48,328 nt of DNA, from assembly GCA_021793675.1 (NCBI GenBank), contig JAJYSG010000009.1, positions 1 through 48,328 on the forward strand, given 5' to 3'. The notes beneath the pieces were generated by a model, which was given only the letters and a program-made list of their open reading frames with translations, was not told the DNA's origin and did no database searches. Below, piece after piece: positions 18,196 through 24,717 of this stretch. A program made the position numbers and the translations under genes. Position 1 is the stretch's first letter. Every line of letters starts with the position of its first letter. The stretch comes from Actinomycetes bacterium. GTDB lineage: Bacteria > Actinomycetota > Actinomycetes > Actinomycetales > Cellulomonadaceae.

Positions 18196-19412
18196 GCCGG
18201 GCCGGCCGCCGTGATCGGCACCCGCCGGCCGGCCCGGCGGAGGCGTCGCGCGATGCGCGGTGCGGCGAGCTCGGCGCCGACCATGAACCGCATGAGCGGC
18301 CCGAACGAGCCGGCCGCGACCGGCCCGGTGTAGAAGAGCCCGGGCACGCTGGACTCGAAGGAGCCCGACAGCTCGGGCATCGGGCCGACCCGCCTCGTCG
18401 CCGAGCGGATGCCGGCGTCGAGGAAGGGGATCCGGTCGAGGTCGCCGCGGTAGCCGGTGGCCGCGATGACATGGTCGACGACGAGCCGGCGGTCGCCGGT
18501 GCCCGCGCACGTCAGGTCGAGCGTGACCTCGTCGTCGGCCAACGTCGCGCCCCGCAGCTCGGCGCGCGTGACGACGTCGGCGTGGCCGAGCACCTCGTCC
18601 TTGAGCCACCAGCCGGAGACCGGGCCGAGGAAGTTCTCGACCGCCCGCAGCCGGACGTCGGTGGGCAGCAGGCGGAACGCGTCGGGCAGGTCCTCGCACG
18701 CCTTCTGCCGCCACCCTGGACCGAGGCCCGACGAGGGGTTGCGCAGCCGCTCCCGCCACGACGGGTCGCGGTCGGCGGGCCGGCCCCAGAACGGCAGCTC
18801 CGGACGCCGGGTGACGAGGTGGACCTCGGCCCCGATGCCCAGCAACGCCGCCGCGACCTCCACCGCGGAGGACCCGGCGCCGAGCACCGCGACGCGCTGG
18901 CCGGCGAACCGGTCGACGTGCCGGTGGGCGCCCGAGTGGCTCGCGTGCTCGCCGAGACCGTCGAGCTGGTGAGGGACCACCGCGAAGTGGGTGACGCCGA
19001 CCGCCACGACGACGCGCCGCGCGCTCTGCTCGGCACCGTCGTCGAGCGTGAGCGTGAAGCCGCCGGGCACCGGCCGCAGCCGCGTCACCAGGCGGGTGTC
19101 CAGCCCGGGGACGAGCGCCTGCTGGAACGCCATGCCGTAGCCGACGAAGTCGTCGAGCGCGACGCGCTGCTCACGGCCGCCGTAGGGGATGCCGTGGTCG
19201 CGGCAGTAGTCGCCGAGGCGCCAGCCGGCGACCGGCGCGTCCAGGCTCGAGGCGAACCCGTCCGACTTGAGGAGCATGCCAGCCGGCATGTGGTGGGCCC
19301 AGGTGTCGAGCGGGCGCCCGAAGACGGCGGTCTCGATGCCACGGTGCAGCAGGTGTGCCGCGACCGACAATCCGTACGGGCCGGCCCCGACGACGGCTAC
19401 CTGCGCATCCAC
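18192..19412 (-). CDS. FAD/NAD(P)-dependent oxidoreductase (IucD/flavin-monooxygenase-like)
   Basis: A 406-residue flavoprotein. The FAD motif VAVVGAGPYGLSVAAHLL is at the N-terminus, a second nucleotide-binding motif (VAVLGAGSSAVEVAAALL) lies in the middle, and ATGYRGDL near the end matches the flavin N-hydroxylase/monooxygenase superfamily. It overlaps the ATP-grasp gene by four bases, so the pair probably modifies one small molecule in sequence (oxidation, then ligation). Start GTG 19412 follows GGGGAG at a spacing of nine. Earlier in-frame codons have no ribosome-binding site. The 272 bases upstream carry no other minus-strand gene that I can support. Confidence 0.87.
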   Translation of the reverse strand: MDAQVAVVGAGPYGLSVAAHLLHRGIETAVFGRPLDTWAHHMPAGMLLKSDGFASSLDAPVAGWRLGDYCRDHGIPYGGREQRVALDDFVGYGMAFQQALVPGLDTRLVTRLRPVPGGFTLTLDDGAEQSARRVVVAVGVTHFAVVPHQLDGLGEHASHSGAHRHVDRFAGQRVAVLGAGSSAVEVAAALLGIGAEVHLVTRRPELPFWGRPADRDPSWRERLRNPSSGLGPGWRQKACEDLPDAFRLLPTDVRLRAVENFLGPVSGWWLKDEVLGHADVVTRAELRGATLADDEVTLDLTCAGTGDRRLVVDHVIAATGYRGDLDRIPFLDAGIRSATRRVGPMPELSGSFESSVPGLFYTGPVAAGSFGPLMRFMVGAELAAPRIARRLRRAGRRVPITAAGPA

Positions 19413-19684
19413 GGCTCTGCTCTCCCCACCCGCTGACCGATCGAGCGGTCGGGGACCGCACGGCCTGACCAGGATGCCTTGACGAGCCGCGCGACGACAC
19501 GCCCGCAGCGGGCGAAGTTGCGGGTGCGTGCTGCCCGGGTCGGCCGGGTCCGCGGCCGGGCCGCGGCCACGCCGAGCAGGCACCGTCCCCGGGGGAGCCA
19601 CCGAGGGGTGCCCACCGTGCGGTGACGCGCCGGCGGCCGCTTCGTCGTCCGGGCCGGCATCCCCGTGGCGGGCAGGCCGTGACG

Positions 19685-19924
19685 ATGGCGCCGGTCCGCG
19701 TGCTCGTCCGCGACGACCCCGCCGACGACGACCGCCTGACGCCGCGTGACCTCGAGGTGCTCCGGCTCGTCGCCGGCGGGCTGTCCGACGGCGAGATCGC
19801 CGCCGCGTCCGTGCTCCGCCCCGCGACCGCCGAGACCTCCGCGTCCCGCATCCTGTCGAGGCTCGACCTGCGAGACCGGGTGCAGGCCGTGGTCCACGCC
19901 TGTGGACGAGGCCTGGTGACGTGA
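19685..19924 (+). pseudogene. Internally deleted LuxR-type response regulator remnant
   Basis: A 79-residue frame. The start APVRVLVRDDPADDD copies the first beta-strand of a receiver domain, but it jumps straight into a LuxR helix-turn-helix (LTPRDLEVLRLVAGGLSDGE, then ASRILSRLDLRDRVQAVVHA). About 110 receiver residues, including the phospho-acceptor Asp, are missing. The C-terminus closely resembles that of the regulator at 6566-7210 (shared LRDRVQAVV). It could be a relic, or a functional stand-alone DNA-binding domain. The Shine-Dalgarno is weak. Confidence 0.6.
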
Positions 19925-19942
19925 CGGCCGGGCGCGCCCCGG

Positions 19943-20095
19943 TCAGCCGTGCCCGCGGACGATGACGCGCAGCATCTTGAGGTTGAGGGCGGCGAACCGG
20001 ACCAGCTGGAACGCGACGTTCCGGCGTCGCGCCAGCGTCCTGTCCGTCGGCAGCGGAGCGGACGCGATCGCCTCGCCGGTCACTGCGTCAGTCAT
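19943..20095 (-). CDS. 50-residue small basic protein downstream of the SQR-like gene
   Basis: Begins MTDAVTGEAIASAPLPTDRT and ends with an amphipathic, basic helix (about residues 24-47: RNVAFQLVRFAALNLKMLRV). An excellent ribosome-binding site (GAAGGAG, six bases before ATG 20095) supports expression. It follows the SQR-like gene by 36 bases on the same strand. The helix could associate with the membrane beside the flavoprotein. I do not recognise the family. Confidence 0.65.
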   Translation of the reverse strand: MTDAVTGEAIASAPLPTDRTLARRRNVAFQLVRFAALNLKMLRVIVRGHG

Positions 20096-20131
20096 GACGA
20101 GCTCCTTCGGTCGTCGGCCAGGGCAGACAGG

Positions 20132-21589
20132 TCACTCCGGGATGAGGAACCACAGCGGCCGGGCCTTGGCCTTGTAGAGGAAGAGGTAGTGCAGCATCGC
20201 CTTGATCCAGTGCCCCGCCAGGCCCAGCTCGCCCGACGTGCCCCGCACGTCGCGGCCGGTGCGCGGGTACCGCTTCCAGTCCGGGACCACCGGGAACATC
20301 GTCATCGAGGCGGCCGAGCCGCGGGTGAGCCCCGTGCCGGCGGACGCCACGCACGCCGCGCCCATCGTGGCCATGGACGCCGTGTGCGGATGCGCGTGCT
20401 CACCGTGCTCGATGAGGTCCTTGATGGTGAGCGCCACGGCCTTGGCCATGATCCCGGACGGCATGCCCGTGCGCGGGGGTGCCGGGGTGATGACGGTCCC
20501 GTTCGGGCTGGTGTGCGGCATCGAGATCTGGTGCGGCGGGGCGAACGCGATGCCGGGGGCGAACACGTTCGGGTAGCTGGGGTTGCGGTAGGTCTTCGGC
20601 CAGTCGGCGGCCGACCACTGCTCGTAGGGCTTGGGGGTGTAGTCGGCGTCCACCTTGGTCAGGCCGTTCGGCGCGAACAGCCGGTCCGTGACGTCCACGC
20701 CGGCGCGGTCGTAGGCCTTGAGGTCCGCACCCCGGAACGGCGGCAGCAGCATCGCGAAGTCGAACGCCAGCGTGTGCTCCGAGCCGTCCAGCTGCTCGTA
20801 GTGCAGCAGCCCCGGCTCCACCTGCTGCACGTGGGCGCGCAGGATGGCCGTGACGCCGCGCTCGCGGAACAGCGACTCGGTCCAGGTCTTCGACGACATG
20901 GTGTAGCCCATCTGCGTGAAGCTCATGCCGCCGACGCCGAAGTCACCCAGGTCGTACTCGTTCGACAGGTAGATCAGCTCGGCCATGTCGCGCACGCCGT
21001 GGGCGCGCAGCTCGTGCTCCACGTTGAACGTGTACTCGAACGCCGCACCTTCGCAGGTGCACATCCCGTGCCCGGTGCCGATGACGATCGTCTTGTGCTC
21101 GCCGCGCTTCATCGCGGCGATGAGGTCCGCGAACACGGCGGACGTCGCGGCGGCGTGCGAGGCGGTGCACACCGACAGCGAGTTGGCCTCGGGACCCAGT
21201 CCGGGCGTGGCCGCGAAGTTGAGCTTCGGGCCGGTGGCGTTGATGAGGTAGTCGTAGCTGATCCGCTCGGTGGTGCCCCGCGTCTGAGCGCGCGTCGAGG
21301 ACGCCTCGACCTGCGGCCGTGGGTCGTCGGCCGTGCCCTCCGGGAAGATCGTGGTGGCCAGCGCCTGGTGGAAGTCGATGCCCAGCCGGCGGTAGACGGG
21401 CGCGAGCGGGAACACCACCCGGTCGGCGCTCATCCTGCCGACGCCGACCCAGATGTTCGACGGGATCCAGTTCCACTGGGCGCTCGGCGAGACCACGACG
21501 ACCTCGTGCTCACGGGCGAGCATCCGCCTCAGGTGCAGGGCCGCGGTATGACCTGCGATCCCTGCCCCGAGGATCACCACGCGTGCCAT
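20132..21589 (-). CDS. Sulfide:quinone oxidoreductase-like flavoprotein
   Basis: A 485-residue protein of the SQR/type II NADH dehydrogenase flavoprotein family, expected to oxidise sulfide to sulfane sulfur and pass electrons to menaquinone. The FAD motif VVILGAGIAGHTAALHLRR is N-terminal. Candidate redox cysteines are Cys141, the Cys177-Thr-Cys179 pair in GTGHGMCTCEGAAFEYTFN, and Cys413 (GAACVASAG). The C-terminus (HWIKAMLHYLFLYKAKARP) is the amphipathic helix typical of monotopic SQR membrane attachment. Start ATG 21589 is preceded by GAGGAGGAG. The TusA/DsrE/Hdr/rhodanese/CstR module 2.4 kb away supports a sulfur role. Substrate is inferred, not proven. Confidence 0.8.
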   Translation of the reverse strand: MARVVILGAGIAGHTAALHLRRMLAREHEVVVVSPSAQWNWIPSNIWVGVGRMSADRVVFPLAPVYRRLGIDFHQALATTIFPEGTADDPRPQVEASSTRAQTRGTTERISYDYLINATGPKLNFAATPGLGPEANSLSVCTASHAAATSAVFADLIAAMKRGEHKTIVIGTGHGMCTCEGAAFEYTFNVEHELRAHGVRDMAELIYLSNEYDLGDFGVGGMSFTQMGYTMSSKTWTESLFRERGVTAILRAHVQQVEPGLLHYEQLDGSEHTLAFDFAMLLPPFRGADLKAYDRAGVDVTDRLFAPNGLTKVDADYTPKPYEQWSAADWPKTYRNPSYPNVFAPGIAFAPPHQISMPHTSPNGTVITPAPPRTGMPSGIMAKAVALTIKDLIEHGEHAHPHTASMATMGAACVASAGTGLTRGSAASMTMFPVVPDWKRYPRTGRDVRGTSGELGLAGHWIKAMLHYLFLYKAKARPLWFLIPE

Positions 21590-21646
21590 CGGCTCCTCCT
21601 CGAGCTCGATCAGCGTCGCGCCGCACCGCGGCGCCCCACGCCGGCC

Positions 21647-21652
21647 ATGCTA
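21647..21652 (-). promoter_or_regulatory. Probable -10 box of the SQR-like gene
   Basis: TAGCAT on the minus strand, about 57 bases upstream of ATG 21589, in the divergent control region shared with the xylanase gene. Confidence 0.4.
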
Positions 21653-21692
21653 TCCACCGGGGTGCCCACCGGCGCGGTCTGCGCGGCTCAAC

Positions 21693-21708
21693 GGTGCACC
21701 GGTGCACC
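21693..21708. promoter_or_regulatory. Tandem GGTGCACC palindrome in the divergent SQR/xylanase region
   Basis: Two adjacent copies of the perfect palindrome GGTGCACC form a 16-bp palindrome between the SQR-like and xylanase promoters. This is a likely regulator-binding site; the regulator is unknown. Confidence 0.45.
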
Positions 21709-21793
21709 CGACCAGAGGCCCGGCGCCGCGGTGTCCCGCCGGCCCGCGACGGAGCCCGGACGTCCTGCTGTTGCCCGTTGCTGTGAGGCGCCT

Positions 21794-21799
21794 TAGCCT
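21794..21799 (+). promoter_or_regulatory. Probable -10 box of the xylanase promoter
   Basis: TAGCCT matches the actinobacterial -10 used elsewhere in this window. Transcription would start near 21806, giving a leader of about 75 bases that carries the operator-like site and hairpin listed next. Confidence 0.5.
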
Positions 21800-21814
21800 C
21801 GTGCCGATCCGGAT

Positions 21815-21852
21815 GCAAAACGTTATCGAAGCCCGGTGGCGCCACCGCGGGC
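21815..21852 (+). promoter_or_regulatory. Operator-like site and leader hairpin before the xylanase gene
   Basis: GCAAAACGTTATCGA (21815-21829) has the AACGTT core typical of LacI-family operators, which often control glycoside hydrolases. Directly after it, CGGTGGC-GCCACCG (within 21831-21852) is a perfect inverted repeat extended by GCCC/GGGC. Both lie downstream of the proposed transcription start, a good roadblock position. Confidence 0.4.
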
Positions 21853-21881
21853 GCGCCGCCCCTGCAGCAAAGGAGCATGCA

Positions 21882-23054
21882 GTGCGCATCCGTCGTTCCC
21901 TCGTCGTGGCCGCCCTCGCGGCAGCCACGCTGGCCGTCGCACCGGCGGCGGCCTTCGCCTCCCCGGGCGGTGGCACCGCCCCCATCGGGCCCGGTGCCCA
22001 CCTCACCGCGACCCAGCCCAGCCTGCGCGTGCTGTCGATGCGCTCCGGGCTCAAGGTCGGCACCGCCGTCAACATGGACCTCTACGGGTCCGACGCGGCG
22101 TACACGCGCATCGTCGACCAGCAGTTCAACACCGTGACGCCGGAGAACGTCATGAAGTGGCAGCTCGTCGAGCCCACCCAGGGCACCTACGACTGGGCGG
22201 CCGCCGATCGTCTCGTCGCGGGCGCCCGGGCCCACCACCAGCTGGTCCGCGGCCACACCCTGGTGTGGCACAACCAGCTGCCGAGCTGGCTGTCCACCGA
22301 CGGCGTCACCACGTCGTTCTCCCCGCAGCAGGTGCGTGACCTGCTGCACAAGCACGTCGTCGACGAGGTCACGCACTTCCGCGGCCAGATCTGGCAGTGG
22401 GACGTGGTCAACGAGGCGTTCAACGACGACGGCACGCCGCGCCAGGACATCTTCTTCAAGGCCTACCAGGCGCTCGGCCTCGATCCGCTCGGCTACATCG
22501 CCGACGCCTTCCGCTGGGCCCACCAGGCCGACCCGCACGCGCTGCTCTTCTACAACGACTACAACCTCGAGTTCACCGGCGCGAAGAGCAACGCGGTCTA
22601 CGCCTTCGTGCAGCAGCTCCAGGCGCAGCACGTGCCGATCGCCGGCGTCGGGTTCCAGGGCCACCTGGACACCCAGTACGGGTTCCCGGACCTGCAGAAC
22701 AACCTCCAGCGCTTCGCCGCCCTGGGGCTCAAGGTCGCGCTCACCGAGGTGGACGTCCGCACGTTCGTCCAGCCCGACCCGGCGAAGCCCGGCAGCTACA
22801 CGGACATCCCGCTGACCCCTGCGCTGCAGGCCACGCAGGAGTCCTACTGGACGCAGACGCTGCAGGCGTGCCTGGCCGTCAAGCAGTGCATCTCCTACAC
22901 CGTGTGGGGGGTGGCCGACTCCAACTCGTGGATCCCCGGCGTGTTCGCGGGTGAGGGCGCGGCACTGCTCTTCGACGACAGCCTCCAGCCCAAGCCGCAG
23001 TACCAGGACCTGCGGCACGTGCTCTGGACGACGAAGGCGCCGCGGCGCGTCTAG
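21882..23054 (+). CDS. Secreted GH10 endo-1,4-beta-xylanase
   Basis: A 390-residue glycoside hydrolase family 10 enzyme cleaving internal xylan linkages outside the cell. A signal peptide (VRIRRSLVVAALAAATLAVA, then PAAAFA) precedes the TIM-barrel domain. Family motifs are TPENVMKWQ, RGHTLVWHNQLPSWL, the acid/base Glu178 in WDVVNEAFND, GVGFQGHLD, and the nucleophile Glu289 in LTEVDVR. A disulfide is likely in CLAVKQC. There is no carbohydrate-binding module, so this is a catalytic-domain-only enzyme. Start GTG 21882 has AAAGGAG six bases upstream. It is transcribed divergently from the SQR-like gene, and a strong terminator follows. Confidence 0.95.
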   Translation: MRIRRSLVVAALAAATLAVAPAAAFASPGGGTAPIGPGAHLTATQPSLRVLSMRSGLKVGTAVNMDLYGSDAAYTRIVDQQFNTVTPENVMKWQLVEPTQGTYDWAAADRLVAGARAHHQLVRGHTLVWHNQLPSWLSTDGVTTSFSPQQVRDLLHKHVVDEVTHFRGQIWQWDVVNEAFNDDGTPRQDIFFKAYQALGLDPLGYIADAFRWAHQADPHALLFYNDYNLEFTGAKSNAVYAFVQQLQAQHVPIAGVGFQGHLDTQYGFPDLQNNLQRFAALGLKVALTEVDVRTFVQPDPAKPGSYTDIPLTPALQATQESYWTQTLQACLAVKQCISYTVWGVADSNSWIPGVFAGEGAALLFDDSLQPKPQYQDLRHVLWTTKAPRRV

Positions 23055-23069
23055 CGGTCGCCTTCACGG

Positions 23070-23108
23070 CCGAGGGGGTGCGTCCCATGCCGGGACGTGC
23101 CCCCTCGG
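23070..23108. terminator. Bidirectional hairpin terminator after the xylanase gene
   Basis: A 17-bp stem (23070-23086 with 23092-23108, including two G-U pairs) and a 5-base loop, centred between the convergent stops at 23054 (+) and 23125 (-). Confidence 0.85.
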
Positions 23109-23124
23109 CACGTCCCGGCCGGCC

Positions 23125-23595
23125 TCAGCCGCAGGTGTCGCAGACGCCGGTGGCGGGCAGCACGGTGAAGCACGTCGGGCAGATCGCGGGCGGCCGTTCC
23201 TCGGTGCTGCGCCGCGCGGGCCGAGCGGCGGCGGGGCGTGGCGTCGTCGTGCGCGGCGTCGTCGTCCGACCGGCGGCGACCCGGCGGGGGACCGGTGCGG
23301 GGCCGGCGACCGCGACCGCCGGGCCGGTGACGTCGAAGCCGCGGCGCCGCAGCACCGCCGCCACGGCCGGCAGGTCGCCGTGGAACTCGTCGGACGTGGC
23401 GAGCCGGCCGGTCGCGAAACGGTGTGCGACGCCGAGGATCGCGGTGGAGTCGTAGCGGCGGCCTTCGTGCACCAGCTGGAGCTCGGGCGAGGCCTCGAAC
23501 CCGTACACGCCGAGGAAGGCCTCGCCGCCTCGTTCGTCGTACTCCGCGATCGCCTGGAGGACGTGCTGCCGGGTCACTGCGGAGAAGGTCGCCAC
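23125..23595 (-). CDS. ScoMcrA-like head domain plus zinc-ribbon protein, copy 1
   Basis: A 156-residue protein. The N-terminal domain (SAVTRQHVLQAIAEYDERGG, AFLGVYGFE, then HEGRRYDSTAILGVAHRFATG) resembles, from memory, the N-terminal head domain of ScoMcrA-type modification-dependent endonucleases. A low-complexity Ala/Arg/Thr linker leads to a C-terminal zinc ribbon with two CxxC pairs (CPTCFTVLPATGVCDTCG). No HNH nuclease or sulfur-binding domain is present. The leaderless-type promoter (TAGGCT, seven bases before GTG 23595) and the first 20 or so codons are almost identical to the paralogue at 31929-32369. Function is unknown; nucleic-acid binding is the most likely activity. Confidence 0.75.
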   Translation of the reverse strand: MATFSAVTRQHVLQAIAEYDERGGEAFLGVYGFEASPELQLVHEGRRYDSTAILGVAHRFATGRLATSDEFHGDLPAVAAVLRRRGFDVTGPAVAVAGPAPVPRRVAAGRTTTPRTTTPRPAAARPARRSTEERPPAICPTCFTVLPATGVCDTCG

Positions 23596-23614
23596 GCCGT
23601 CGAGCCTACGTCGC
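23534..23614. repeat. 81-bp direct repeat, copy 1 (flanks the sulfur module)
   Basis: Matches 32308-32388 at 79 of 81 bases in the same orientation, covering the promoter and the 5' coding part of the paralogous gene. Conservation extends into non-coding promoter sequence, which indicates recent duplication or gene conversion. Confidence 0.9.
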
Positions 23615-23753
23615 GCGCCGGGTGGCCCGGCCCGGCGGACGGTCGGTCCCGCCGGGTCCGCGCCGGCCCCGCGGCGGTGCCGCGCCGCGCGCGCCGCGTG
23701 TCCGCTCGACCCCATCCGGAACGGCTCTGACCGGCGGGAGCGCTCCTGGGAGG

Positions 23754-23767
23754 TACCCGGGGCGGTA
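23754..23767. promoter_or_regulatory. CstR/CsoR-type operator 1 (imperfect)
   Basis: TACCCGGGGCGGTA is the 14-bp TACC-N6-GGTA version of the perfect operators at 23790-23803 and 31217-31230. Confidence 0.55.
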
Positions 23768-23769
23768 TA

Positions 23770-23785
23770 TGTGACAAATTGCACA
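23770..23785. promoter_or_regulatory. CRP/GlxR-like site between the two operators
   Basis: TGTGACAAATTGCACA matches the 16-bp actinobacterial CRP/GlxR consensus TGTGA-N6-TCACA at nine of ten half-site positions. It fills the space between the two CstR-type operators, two and four bases from their edges. Confidence 0.55.
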
Positions 23786-23789
23786 GGCG

Positions 23790-23803
23790 TACCCCGGGGG
23801 GTA
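23790..23803. promoter_or_regulatory. CstR/CsoR-type operator 2
   Basis: TACCCC-GG-GGGGTA has the same arms and two-base spacer as the operator in front of the rhodanese gene, so the CsoR-family regulator at 31662-31925 is the expected ligand. Confidence 0.7.
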
Positions 23804-23855
23804 AGGACCAACGGCCCGGCCCGGCGCCTGGCGGCCGGTCGAGATTGGTGGTGCG

Positions 23856-23950
23856 GCCAGCTGGCGGGGCATCGATGCCCCGGCTGGCGGACCGCGACGG
23901 GCAGGGCAGGGGTGGTGGCCGGGCCCACGGCCGGACCTGCGCAGGTCCGG
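23856..23950 (+). promoter_or_regulatory. Two strong palindromes in the tusA leader
   Basis: GGGGCATCGATGCCCC (23866-23881) is a perfect palindrome extended by GCCAGC/GCTGGC (23856-23861, 23883-23888). CCGGACCTGCGCAGGTCCGG (23931-23950) is a perfect 20-bp palindrome. They could be leader hairpins or protein sites. Confidence 0.5.
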
Positions 23951-23982
23951 TGGCACGGCCCGGTTCTCGAGGAGGAGAGACG

Positions 23983-24246
23983 ATGAGCGCGCAGACCGAA
24001 GAGCTCAAGGCACTGACGGGCACCACGACCGTGGTCGACGCCCGGGGCACGTCGTGCCCGGGGCCGATCCTGGCCGCCAAGAAGGCCATCGGCAGCGTGC
24101 CGGTCGGCGGCGTGATGGAGGTCCTCGCGACGGACTCCGGCACGCTGAAGGACCTGCCCGCGTGGGCGAAGAAGATGGGCCACGACTTCCTGGGGAACTA
24201 CGAGGACTCCGGCTACCTGCGGCTGTTCCTCAAGAAGCTGAAGTGA
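23983..24246 (+). CDS. tusA: TusA-family sulfur carrier protein
   Basis: An 87-residue sulfurtransferase carrying sulfane sulfur as a cysteine persulfide. The signature is DARGTSCPGPILAAKKAI, with the carrier Cys25 in the CPGP motif, followed by a two-layer sandwich sequence (GGVMEVLATDSGTLKDLPAW). Start ATG 23983 has GAGGAGGAG upstream. As the first gene of a seven-gene operon with DsrE and Hdr/Qmo-like subunits, it is more likely to serve energy-linked sulfur transfer than tRNA thiolation. It is separated by four bases from the MvhD-like gene. Confidence 0.93.
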   Translation: MSAQTEELKALTGTTTVVDARGTSCPGPILAAKKAIGSVPVGGVMEVLATDSGTLKDLPAWAKKMGHDFLGNYEDSGYLRLFLKKLK

Positions 24247-24250
24247 TCAG

Positions 24251-24682
24251 GTGAGCGACCACGGCGGCTCCGGCGAGCCGACGCCGCGGATCCTGGTGTT
24301 CTCCACGAACAACATCTCGGACCCGGGCATCGACCTCGCCGGCAGCCGGCACCTGCACTACCCGGCCACCGTCTCGGTGCTCGCGATGCCGTGCTCGAGC
24401 GGCATCAAGCCCTCGTGGATCCTGCACGCGCTGCAGGCCGGCCAGGACGGGGTGTTCATCGCCTCGGACGGCGAGGAGTGCGCCTACCTGCCCGACTGCG
24501 CCGAACGCACGGCGCACCTGGTCACCGTGACACAAGGGCTCATGGCCGAGCAGGGCCTCGAGCCGCAACGACTGAAGATGGCCGCGGTCTGCTCGGTGTG
24601 CGCCGAGCCGTTCGCGAAGTACATGCGAGAGTTCGCCGCCGCGCTCAGCACCCTCGGGCCCCGGCCCGTGACGGCCGGCTGA
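24251..24682 (+). CDS. MvhD-like (hydrogenase iron-sulfur subunit family) protein
   Basis: A 143-residue protein aligning with MvhD, the 2Fe-2S protein that passes electrons to HdrA. Seen are the family pattern PRILVFSTNNISDPGIDLAG...YPATVSVLAMPCSSGIKPSWILHAL, then AGQDGVFIASD and LEPQRLKMAAVCSVCAEPFAKYM. The usual N-terminal Cys-x-x-Cys is replaced by Asn/Ile (TNNIS), but Cys48, Cys77, Cys83, Cys114 and Cys117 remain, so any cluster must be ligated differently or be lost. Start GTG 24251 lies four bases after tusA. Expected role: electron-transfer partner of the HdrA proteins. Confidence 0.8.
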   Translation: MSDHGGSGEPTPRILVFSTNNISDPGIDLAGSRHLHYPATVSVLAMPCSSGIKPSWILHALQAGQDGVFIASDGEECAYLPDCAERTAHLVTVTQGLMAEQGLEPQRLKMAAVCSVCAEPFAKYMREFAAALSTLGPRPVTAG

Positions 24683-24717
24683 GCGCGCGGACCCGGCTAG
24701 CGAAGGAGCACGTCGAG

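Larger units (their letters stand above)
23596..23982 (+). other. Gene-free control region upstream of tusA
   Basis: 387 bases without a gene. From left to right: the minus-strand TAGGCT -10 of copy 1 (23603-23608), two CstR-type operators with a CRP-like site between them (23754-23803), then a leader of about 180 bases with two strong palindromes, ending in the tusA ribosome-binding site GAGGAGGAG. I could not place the exact promoter of the operon. Confidence 0.7.

Noticed and set aside
19397..19897. Minus-strand open frame overlapping the LuxR remnant
   Set aside because: Low-complexity Arg-rich translation without a recognisable domain or ribosome-binding site; it is a shadow in GC-rich DNA.
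21702..21881. Longer xylanase N-terminus from 21702
   Set aside because: It would place about 60 Arg/Pro-rich residues before a clear signal peptide; GTG 21882 has a strong ribosome-binding site.
23596..23982. Small protein gene in the tusA leader
   Set aside because: Open frames exist on both strands, but they are low-complexity and lack ribosome-binding sites, and the palindromes explain the sequence better.
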